Source: a virus. Taken from it: a stretch of 49,565 bases of DNA. Under the pieces are notes generated by a model that searched no databases, had not been told where the DNA came from, and saw only the letters and a program-made list of their open reading frames with translations. The DNA lies in IMG/VR virus record IMGVR_UViG_3300043409_002263, positions 1 to 49,565 of that record; one strand, written 5' to 3'. Positions 15,748-23,285 of the stretch are shown in pieces; position 1 is the first letter of the stretch; every line of letters begins with the position of its first letter. Made by a program: the position numbers and the translations under genes.

Positions 15748-16754
15748 ATAAAAAACAAAAAAAGATTTATCAATTTTTAATGAAAAAGCCTGGATATTTA
15801 AAAAGATCTTCAGATACTATTATGTATGCTTTAGATGCAGCAAATATTGATTCTAGTTCAGAGACTATTGAAAAAGCTTTAATACAAGCAAAAATTGATT
15901 ATAAGGCTAAGTCAGCGCCAATAAATAAAAAAAAGTCTATTGTAAAATTTAAAGCTCTTGTAGAATCTATAATTAATAAAGCTATTAATTTAGCTGAAGA
16001 TAAGCATAGATTAACTCCTGGAACTTATTACATTACAGGCTGTTCTCATGCTCCTTGGCAAAACAAGAAAATGTATGACTCTGTATTTAATTATCTTGAT
16101 AAAGAAGTTGAATTACAAGGCTTGATTCTTGCTGGAGACATTGTTGACTTAAATAGTCTTAGTTCTCATGATAAGGGTAAGGTTTCTATTGATGGAGTTA
16201 CTTTAGATTGGGAATATAAAGAAGCTAATAAATTTCTTGATGAATTTGATTCACTTAAAATTAAAGGCACTAAAGACTATATATTTGGTAATCATGAGGA
16301 TAGATATAAAAGAATTACAAAAGATTCTGATATAGCTAAATATGGATCATCATTAATGTCTCCAACAGTTGGATTAAATCTAATTGGAAGAGGCTACAAT
16401 GTCTATGAAGATTGGAAGAATGATTCTATTCATTTGGGACAGCATTTAGATGTATGCCATGGAGAGTTTCTCAATGTCCACTCTGCAAAGAAAACTATTG
16501 ATACATATAGAAAATCAACAATGTATTTTCATACACATAGATTTCAAATTTATGTTGAGGGACTAGTTGGTGGTTGGAACATGGGTTTTGGTGGAGATAT
16601 AAACGCTCCAATTTTTGGATTTGCAACTAGGGCTATGAAGAATAGCTGGGTTAATTCATCTTGCACTGTTACAATAGACAAAGAAGGGTTTTATCATGTG
16701 GAACCTCTTATGTTTATAAACAATAAGCTGATTATTAGTGGTAAAGAATATTAA
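15741..16754 (+). CDS. calcineurin-like metallophosphoesterase
   Basis: A 337-residue protein. The N-terminal 95 residues are helical and basic. The phosphoesterase core has YYITGCSHAPW, LILAGDIVDL, FGNHEDR, CHGEF and FHTHRF, in the order and spacing of the calcineurin-like fold. The first motif normally reads DxH; here the position of the Asp is Cys (GCSH). The other metal ligands (GD, GNHE, HG, HxH) are intact. It could be a nuclease or phosphodiesterase in DNA metabolism. Its start overlaps the homing endonuclease stop, suggesting that the insertion occurred exactly at the gene boundary. Confidence 0.85.
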   Translation: MLNKKQKKIYQFLMKKPGYLKRSSDTIMYALDAANIDSSSETIEKALIQAKIDYKAKSAPINKKKSIVKFKALVESIINKAINLAEDKHRLTPGTYYITGCSHAPWQNKKMYDSVFNYLDKEVELQGLILAGDIVDLNSLSSHDKGKVSIDGVTLDWEYKEANKFLDEFDSLKIKGTKDYIFGNHEDRYKRITKDSDIAKYGSSLMSPTVGLNLIGRGYNVYEDWKNDSIHLGQHLDVCHGEFLNVHSAKKTIDTYRKSTMYFHTHRFQIYVEGLVGGWNMGFGGDINAPIFGFATRAMKNSWVNSSCTVTIDKEGFYHVEPLMFINNKLIISGKEY

Positions 16755-16913
16755 TATATAGCTAGAAGATCACTAGATCGAAACTACTGAAACACCTCTC
16801 TCATCAACAATGTTAATTACATTGTCTTCAGATGTGCAAAAAATCACTAAATCGTTAGTTAGCAGGGTTAAGGAGTGCCTGGTAGAAATCCTTTTATAAT
16901 TAAATATAAAAAA
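16755..16913 (+). other. 159-base non-coding stretch with hairpins and a short repeat
   Basis: No convincing gene is present. The stretch is less A/T-rich than its surroundings. It holds a near-identical 12-base direct repeat (ATCACTAGATCG at 16769-16780 and ATCACTAAATCG at 16843-16854), a 7-bp hairpin (ACAATGT 16807-16813 with ACATTGT 16819-16825) and a 5-bp hairpin with an ATCG loop (16846-16859). One + frame stays open for about 40 codons to 16904 but has only a late ATG. A structured RNA or a decayed gene are both possible. No tRNA cloverleaf is seen. Confidence 0.45.
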
Positions 16914-17291
16914 ATGATACTAAAAAATAGTATATTATGCCTGCATTGTGACACAGAAGCTATTAGCAAACATGGTCATGATATGACATGGTGTGAATGT
17001 GGAAAAGTGGCTGCAGATGGAGGTAATAATTATCTCAGAAGATGTGGTGAAAATATTGATTGGATTGATAGTAGTATAATGGATGACGAAAATCACGAAA
17101 CTAGAAGAAAATATTTAAGATGGGGCAGAAATTATGATGAGCATATGAATAAATTATCTGAAACAGAATGGATAACTATTGAAAATATGTCTACAGATCA
17201 TATTCAATCTATTTTAGATGGAGGACATTCTAGAAATAATTCTTTTTTTACAGAATTATTTAAAGAAGAGTTAAATTTTAGAAATAAATAA
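16914..17291 (+). CDS. small zinc-ribbon phage protein (DUF7695-like)
   Basis: A 125-residue protein. The frame extends up to a GTG at 16875, but the ATG at 16914 follows a typical A-rich leader and begins the recognisable domain, so it is chosen. Cys9-x-x-Cys12, then S-K-H-x-H-D and Cys27-x-Cys29, form a zinc-ribbon followed by ADGGNNYLRR. This matches a small phage domain I recall as DUF7695 (CxxC...HD...CxCG...DGG). The C-terminal half is helical and acidic. The function is unknown. It is the last clear gene of the + strand arm, just before a strong terminator. Confidence 0.75.
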   Translation: MILKNSILCLHCDTEAISKHGHDMTWCECGKVAADGGNNYLRRCGENIDWIDSSIMDDENHETRRKYLRWGRNYDEHMNKLSETEWITIENMSTDHIQSILDGGHSRNNSFFTELFKEELNFRNK

Positions 17292-17326
17292 AACAATATT
17301 TTGTGTGGCGTGCGGTTGATTGGTTG

Positions 17327-17363
17327 AGAGCTCTGGTTAGTGGAATGACCAGGGCTCTTTTTT
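17327..17363 (+). terminator. intrinsic terminator ending the + strand gene block
   Basis: An 11-bp stem (17327-17337 with 17348-17358, one G-T wobble, rich in G/C), a 10-base loop and a run of six T's (17358-17363). It stands 36 bases after the stop of the zinc-ribbon gene. The G/C-rich stem is striking in this A/T-rich genome. Confidence 0.9.
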
Positions 17364-17403
17364 AAAAATTAAAACAAAAAAATTAAATAACATATAATAA
17401 GTA

Positions 17404-17559
17404 ATGAATATATTTACACTTTATCTTGACACTGAAGATCATGCTTATGGTTTTCAGTTTTTAAATAGAATTAATTCTAGAAAATCTCTTATAGGTTTAA
17501 TATTATCTAAAAAAGCATTTCATTTAAATTTATTTTATTTGACATTAACTATAGATTAG
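17404..17559 (+). CDS. possible small protein, 51 residues
   Basis: An ATG-to-TAG frame between the two terminators, preceded by an A-rich leader and followed 16 bases later by a second hairpin, so it could be a small independent transcription unit. The peptide has no recognised motif and ends with a hydrophobic stretch (FHLNLFYLTLTI). A start after a terminator would need its own promoter; I see no clear Bacteroidota TAnnTTTG box. It may be spurious. Confidence 0.35.
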   Translation: MNIFTLYLDTEDHAYGFQFLNRINSRKSLIGLILSKKAFHLNLFYLTLTID

Positions 17560-17574
17560 TTTACTATTTGAAGT

Positions 17575-17614
17575 AAGACCCTTTAGTTTTTATATTCTAA
17601 AGGGTCTTTTTTTT
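17575..17614 (+). terminator. strong hairpin terminator at the convergence of the two arms
   Basis: A perfect 12-bp stem (17575-17586 with 17597-17608), a 10-base loop and eight T's on the + strand (17607-17614). The T run abuts the stop codon of the 1889-residue - strand gene (17613-17615). It should stop + strand transcription. On the - strand the hairpin is followed by TTACTT, a weaker tract, so it may act in both directions. Confidence 0.88.
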
Positions 17615-20600
17615 ATTTAGTTTGTTGTAATAATATATCAACTGCTTGGGAAGGGTTTTGTGTATTTCCAGTGTATCCAATTAATTTATAAAAATCAACA
17701 AGAGCTTTATTGTCTCCTTTTTTCCAAGACCCAGTATCTCTTTTATATTCTTCAAATGGATTTGACAATTGACTTGCAAGACGAACTGTCTTTTCAAGCA
17801 ATGTATATCCAGCTGTTGGACTTCTAAAAGATTTGTACATATCCATTGGATTAACACCTAATGTTACAGGATGCCTTGTTACATCTCCAGGAGTTAAAAA
17901 GAATCCAATCTCATTATTAAGTCTTAATGCAAAATATAATGCATATTGTCTTGCTTTGTCATCATCATCATCATCACCTTTCATTGAAGACAATATTGTT
18001 ATTATTATACCAGTTGTTAGCATGTATCCCATTTCCATAGCAGCTTTTTTTGCATTTGCTCTTTCTAATGGACTTAAATTTGAATCATGAAAAGGTGAAA
18101 ATTCTTTCATTAATTCTTTTGTTTCACTAATCATTAATTTCCAAAATGCTCTTTGATACCCTTCAGTTAACAATCCAGCCTCTTGGTCAATTCCATATGC
18201 TTTAAATCTTCTTTTATATCCTGGAACAATAAACTTTCTATACATTAACAATAAACGTCCCCACCATTCTCTCTCTACTAGTGTTTTATTGAATTCATCA
18301 TAAACACCATGCATTCTCTTATTGATTGCATGTAAAGAGTTTTGTACATCTTTGTTTACAAGTCCATTTTTTGAGAGGTTTCCAGGAATGGTCACCCCGC
18401 TAATCAATTTTATTTTACCATCTATCCCTAATTCATATGCGTCAATTAGGTCTATTTCTTTGCCATCTTTTATTGCCTTAGATCTTAACATTATTGCAAT
18501 CATTGTTCTAACTTGAACATTGTGCTCTCCTTGTTGCTGCATAAAAAACCAAGCATCACTTGAAAACATTTTTCTTGCAGTTGAATGACTAACTTTTCTA
18601 CCATATTTATCTTTATATTTACCCTGCATTGGATCATAAAGATCAATTATTTGGCCAATTAAAGACTTATGTATTGGTGAACTAAAATCACTTAAAAAAT
18701 CACCATTTAATGCATGCTTATCATATATAAGTCTTGATTTTTGATATTCTCCATGACCAAAGAATTCACTGCCAGCTGCTTCTATTGTTGCATTTGATGT
18801 TGCAGTTAAATAGTTGGCAACAGATAACAATGGATTACCACCTATCTGTGTAAATGATGCTAATGACATAAATGAATTTATGCTTTTACCTAATTCAAAT
18901 TTCTTGCCTAATACAGAAACTTCTGATTGTATTTGAGTTTTACCATAAATTTGCATGTCAATAAATCCTTCTAATAAAGCAGCAATGTGATTTCCATCAT
19001 GCTTTTTTAAGTATTTATTCATTCCTTCAATTCCTGCTTTTTTTGCAGCAGCATTAATTAACTTCACTGAACTGCTATCAGTTTTAAAAACTCCAGTATC
19101 TTTCATTGCAATTAATGTTGAATCTGACATCCCAATTAAACTTGATTGAGCCTCATATTTTAATGTTGCTTCATGGTAAAGCATAATTGATGATATTAAA
19201 TCAAGTGATACATCATCAGCAGGCATGTTATTATGAAATAACAATGGAACAATTTTAAATTTTGATGATATCTGTTCTTCTCCAAATATTTCATCATCTG
19301 CTTCAGTTTTTTGAGTTGCTTTTCTAAATCCAAATTTAACCCTAGCAACAACTCCTTGATCTATTGTTTTATCAAGAGCTGTTTTATGTATTGATGGAAG
19401 AATATATCCAAGTCTTGATTCAAATGGAACTCTCTCAAATTGATCTGTAAAATATTGTTTTACTAAAAATTTGTAATAATCAAATTTTGCTTTATCCTTT
19501 TTTAGATCAATAAAATTCTGATTTGAATATAATGATTTTCTTGGCTGAGAAAATTCTCTCATATATATTTCATCACCAGTTTCATCAACATAATAATTTC
19601 TTGCTAACCAGTTGTCAAAATCCCATTTTTGCCAAATTTTATCTTCAACTAATTTTCTTTTTTCTTCAATTATTTTTTCAACACCTTTTGAAACAACAAA
19701 TCCATCAATAATAAAATCTTCTTTTAATTCAGTATTTTTATAATACCAATTTTTCATGTAATCTCTTGCTTCTTTCTCTCCTTTTTTTCCCTTAGTTTTT
19801 CTTATTTCATTTGCAATATCTGTTGCGTCAGCAAGAGCCTTTTGGTATTTTGTAACATCTATTTCTTGAGTGAAAGACATTTTATCATCCCAAACCCATT
19901 CACCTTCTTCATTCTTTTTTCTTACACTTATTCTTTCATATATACCTCTATTAAACTCTGCAACATTATCTGTTTTTAATAAGCCACTTCTTGTTGATTT
20001 ATACTTTTGAAATTCATTTGCTGCAATATTTGCAAATTCAAATGTCATCATTCTTACATCTTCAAATTTATCTTTAACAAGCTTGGCAAATAATGCAACA
20101 ATTGAGTTATTTGAACTAATAGCTGGACTAATCCATGTGTCAATCATTCCAAGATCAACATCAGAACCACTATTTAATTCATTTAATATTGTATCATAAG
20201 TTATGCCTCCTTTGAATTTACTTTTAATTTCAGCAATTTCTTTTTCAAGTTTCTCAGCTTTCTTGATTGATCCAGGCCTTCCAATAGACCTGTATTTATC
20301 AGCTCTTAACTGTTTTTTAGCCACATCTTCTGCTAATGATTTATTTGCAGACGCTGAAACATATTGGCTTAATTCAGCTGCAATTAATGGATTTATTGAG
20401 TCCTTATATTGAGACTTAATTCTTTTTACAGACTTATTTATTTTTTGTAACTTCCATATTGCACTACCTTCAATTGGATCTTTCATTTCCATCAATTCAT
20501 CTTCATAGAAATTTGAAAGATCTTCAACTATTGATTCATATAAATCTGTTGTTTCTCTAAAGTATTGTAATTCATTGATTGCATCAATACCACTTAACTC

Positions 20601-23282
20601 ATTGTCTTCAACTTTTTTAATAGTAGATTGCATCCTAGTTAATAATCCAGGAAATTTTGTTTTTTGGTTAACAACAAATAAGTCAAATATTTGATTAACA
20701 AATTTACTTAACACTTCACTTTTGTCAACAGTTGCTATTGCTTTTTGAAGACTTTCAATCTGACTTTTTTCAAACTTATTTGTTCCAGTATGTCTCTTTT
20801 TTAAAATAGTCAATCTCTCTTCTAAAATTGTTAAAATTTTATCAACAAATGTCCCATACTTTGGATTGTTAATTAAATCAGATGTTTCATCATATTCATT
20901 ATCAGACCAATAGTCTTCTACAAACTCTTTTTGTGATGAAATTGGAAACATATTTTCAACATTAACTTCTTCAATGTTAACTCCATCTTCTTCAGTTATA
21001 TGGACTGGTAATATTTCAAGAGCATCTTCATCAACAAGCTGAAGTCCCTTGCTTATTGCCAACCCTTTATATATACTTAATTGAGCTTCATGTCTATCTT
21101 TTTTAGATGCCTTATATACAGTGTCACCATTCTCATCTTTTTTCTTAAATCTTCTGTTATATGCATTTTTAAATCCACTGCTTGTTTCATATTCACCAAA
21201 CTTACCATTTTCATAGTTAGTTGGATTAATTGATGATTTTAAGTCAACAAATTTAACTTTACCATCTGGCATAACAATAGCAACGTCAATTGTTCCAGCA
21301 ACTTTTTTCTCTTCATTATAAACAATTTGCTGAGTTAATATAATAGAATCAGGATATAATTTTTTAAACTCTGTAAACTTATTGTATAATTCAGATATTA
21401 CATCATCTGACAATGATACATCAGATCCATCTGGATTTCTTTCAGCAATATCTGCATATAATAAATCAACTGCTTCTTCTAATGTTTTACCAAGTAATAC
21501 ACTTCTTAATATATGATCTATTTGATTACCCCATTCTCTGTTGTTGTCATATAAAGATTCATCACCTTCAAATTTAAAGAAATCATCTTCTTCTAAAACT
21601 TCTGATACTCTCTTATATTTTTCACCAGTTTCAACATCAATATACTCTCCATTTATAAGTTTAACTCTATTTTTTAAATAAAGCATTTTTTCAACTGTTA
21701 GCTTCATCTTCTTTGATGGTTCACTTCCAGTTCTCTCTTTATAGGAGTTAACCTGTTCTACATAATATGCTTGTTCTTCTTCCGAGGTTTCATCATAGAC
21801 ATCCTTTTTTTTAAACTGAACATCTTCAGTTATTTGTTTTGGAATTAAATCAGAAAGATAGCCAGTAGTATTTATAACCTTATTTGCTGGAACTTTAGAA
21901 ATAGCATTATCTATATCAGATTTCCAATCTTCAAAACCATAAGTTGCACCTCTAGCATCAAATCTTTTTTTAAATTCATCTTTTGGTATATTAATTACTT
22001 TATCAAAATCTGACATTCTTTCTTTGAGAATGTTTGTATTTGACACAAATAATATTTTACCTTCTTTTTTTGCTTGTGCTTTTAATCTATCATATAAAGC
22101 AAGCATAAATTTATTATACTCTTTAGGTTTTCTTCCTTTATATTCTTGTCTTGTTTCAGAACCTCTATTAGCATCAACAAAAGCATTTACTTCATCTTTA
22201 TAATCATCATCAAGAGTTATAAATCTATTTTCTCCTTGCTTTTTCAAATAACTTTTACCAATAGTAGGATGACCCCATATAATTCTATCTGTAGGACTAA
22301 TTAAATTTTCATTGCTATTTAATGAAGTTAAATCTAGTTTACCTTTACCAATAGTTAACATATCTGCTAACTCTTTTAATGTTGTGTTTTCATTTAATTC
22401 AGATATCTTTATATCCTTACCAAATATATCTCTAAGAGCTTGTTTAAATGCTAAAAATAAGCGTTTAATTGCAGCTAAAAATGGTTTACCTGTTTCTGGA
22501 TTAATATTCTTTTTAGCAGCAGCTGTTAAAGCTCTAACGCCTATTTCTTTTAAAGCTTTTACTGATGGAACACCATCAATAAAATCTTCTTTATAAAGAT
22601 TTGCAACCTCTTTGTTTATAGCTTTACCTTCATCAGTTTCTAGTATACTAGAAATTAATGTCCATAAAAGTCTTGGATTAACTGATTCTAATGCATCAAA
22701 TAATGGGTGTGAAAACTCATGTATACTATCATCAAGATTAAACTCTGTAAAATATGTCTGTCCTCTATAATAAAAAGCTGATTCATCATTATACACCTTG
22801 CCTTCAGCTTCAAGCAAATCTCTTGCTTGTGCTTTTGTTACAAAATTGTATTTAATTCCAAGCTTATCTGAAAGTGCTTTAACAAGAGTGCTAGCTGCAG
22901 CTTCAGATATTTCATCAGAAGCTTCTGATTCTGATCTGTTAAATGAAACCTTTAAAAACTTCCCATTTGATGCTAAGTAAGGACTTCCATATTGACTCTT
23001 CATCACTTGAAAGTCATATCCAGCATTCTTAAGAACTGTTTCTAATTGAAATTTATTAACTTGATATTTAAAGAATCCAGACTGATCATAATTATATTGC
23101 CTCAAAATTTTCATTAATTTTGGGTCAGTTGTTTTTTTAAACTGCACATCTTCATCTATTTCAAGATCACTCTTTTGCTCTCTTATAGAACCTAAAAACC
23201 ATTCAAGATAGGCTTTATTTTCACCAACTTTTGATACTAAATCTTTCCACTCTTGTGAGCTTTTATTTGGACAATATGACAT
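17613..23282 (-). CDS. 1889-residue polyvalent virion protein: metallopeptidase, P-loop kinase-like, PD-(D/E)XK nuclease
   Basis: A giant multidomain protein. It opens with CPNKSSQEWKDLV, an N-terminal signature I recall from crAss-like large proteins. Domains visible in order: a zinc metallopeptidase-like site HEFSH at about 188; a P-loop domain with GHPTIGKSYL at about 335 and kinase-like spacing; a PD-(D/E)XK nuclease at about 600-730 (GNQIDHILR, AGTIDVAI, FVDLKSS, QLSIY); then about 1100 residues of mostly helical sequence with a hexa-Asp run (MKGDDDDDDK) near 1765 beside a hydrophobic segment. The hexapeptide DVQFKK occurs twice at domain borders (about 43 and 490). It follows the 4198-residue gene by three bases. 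It is probably packaged and injected; its enzymes may process partners or attack host DNA. Roles are inferred. Confidence 0.85.
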   Translation of the reverse strand: MSYCPNKSSQEWKDLVSKVGENKAYLEWFLGSIREQKSDLEIDEDVQFKKTTDPKLMKILRQYNYDQSGFFKYQVNKFQLETVLKNAGYDFQVMKSQYGSPYLASNGKFLKVSFNRSESEASDEISEAAASTLVKALSDKLGIKYNFVTKAQARDLLEAEGKVYNDESAFYYRGQTYFTEFNLDDSIHEFSHPLFDALESVNPRLLWTLISSILETDEGKAINKEVANLYKEDFIDGVPSVKALKEIGVRALTAAAKKNINPETGKPFLAAIKRLFLAFKQALRDIFGKDIKISELNENTTLKELADMLTIGKGKLDLTSLNSNENLISPTDRIIWGHPTIGKSYLKKQGENRFITLDDDYKDEVNAFVDANRGSETRQEYKGRKPKEYNKFMLALYDRLKAQAKKEGKILFVSNTNILKERMSDFDKVINIPKDEFKKRFDARGATYGFEDWKSDIDNAISKVPANKVINTTGYLSDLIPKQITEDVQFKKKDVYDETSEEEQAYYVEQVNSYKERTGSEPSKKMKLTVEKMLYLKNRVKLINGEYIDVETGEKYKRVSEVLEEDDFFKFEGDESLYDNNREWGNQIDHILRSVLLGKTLEEAVDLLYADIAERNPDGSDVSLSDDVISELYNKFTEFKKLYPDSIILTQQIVYNEEKKVAGTIDVAIVMPDGKVKFVDLKSSINPTNYENGKFGEYETSSGFKNAYNRRFKKKDENGDTVYKASKKDRHEAQLSIYKGLAISKGLQLVDEDALEILPVHITEEDGVNIEEVNVENMFPISSQKEFVEDYWSDNEYDETSDLINNPKYGTFVDKILTILEERLTILKKRHTGTNKFEKSQIESLQKAIATVDKSEVLSKFVNQIFDLFVVNQKTKFPGLLTRMQSTIKKVEDNELSGIDAINELQYFRETTDLYESIVEDLSNFYEDELMEMKDPIEGSAIWKLQKINKSVKRIKSQYKDSINPLIAAELSQYVSASANKSLAEDVAKKQLRADKYRSIGRPGSIKKAEKLEKEIAEIKSKFKGGITYDTILNELNSGSDVDLGMIDTWISPAISSNNSIVALFAKLVKDKFEDVRMMTFEFANIAANEFQKYKSTRSGLLKTDNVAEFNRGIYERISVRKKNEEGEWVWDDKMSFTQEIDVTKYQKALADATDIANEIRKTKGKKGEKEARDYMKNWYYKNTELKEDFIIDGFVVSKGVEKIIEEKRKLVEDKIWQKWDFDNWLARNYYVDETGDEIYMREFSQPRKSLYSNQNFIDLKKDKAKFDYYKFLVKQYFTDQFERVPFESRLGYILPSIHKTALDKTIDQGVVARVKFGFRKATQKTEADDEIFGEEQISSKFKIVPLLFHNNMPADDVSLDLISSIMLYHEATLKYEAQSSLIGMSDSTLIAMKDTGVFKTDSSSVKLINAAAKKAGIEGMNKYLKKHDGNHIAALLEGFIDMQIYGKTQIQSEVSVLGKKFELGKSINSFMSLASFTQIGGNPLLSVANYLTATSNATIEAAGSEFFGHGEYQKSRLIYDKHALNGDFLSDFSSPIHKSLIGQIIDLYDPMQGKYKDKYGRKVSHSTARKMFSSDAWFFMQQQGEHNVQVRTMIAIMLRSKAIKDGKEIDLIDAYELGIDGKIKLISGVTIPGNLSKNGLVNKDVQNSLHAINKRMHGVYDEFNKTLVEREWWGRLLLMYRKFIVPGYKRRFKAYGIDQEAGLLTEGYQRAFWKLMISETKELMKEFSPFHDSNLSPLERANAKKAAMEMGYMLTTGIIITILSSMKGDDDDDDKARQYALYFALRLNNEIGFFLTPGDVTRHPVTLGVNPMDMYKSFRSPTAGYTLLEKTVRLASQLSNPFEEYKRDTGSWKKGDNKALVDFYKLIGYTGNTQNPSQAVDILLQQTK

Positions 23283-23285
23283 ATT

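Noticed and set aside
16855-16930. A possible tRNA (a GGTAGAAATCC segment resembling a T arm)
   Set aside because: No acceptor stem, anticodon arm or paired T stem can be drawn around it.
17955-17985. A run of ATC/GAT triplets as a possible regulatory microsatellite
   Set aside because: It simply encodes a hexa-Asp run in the 1889-residue protein, in frame and without interruption.
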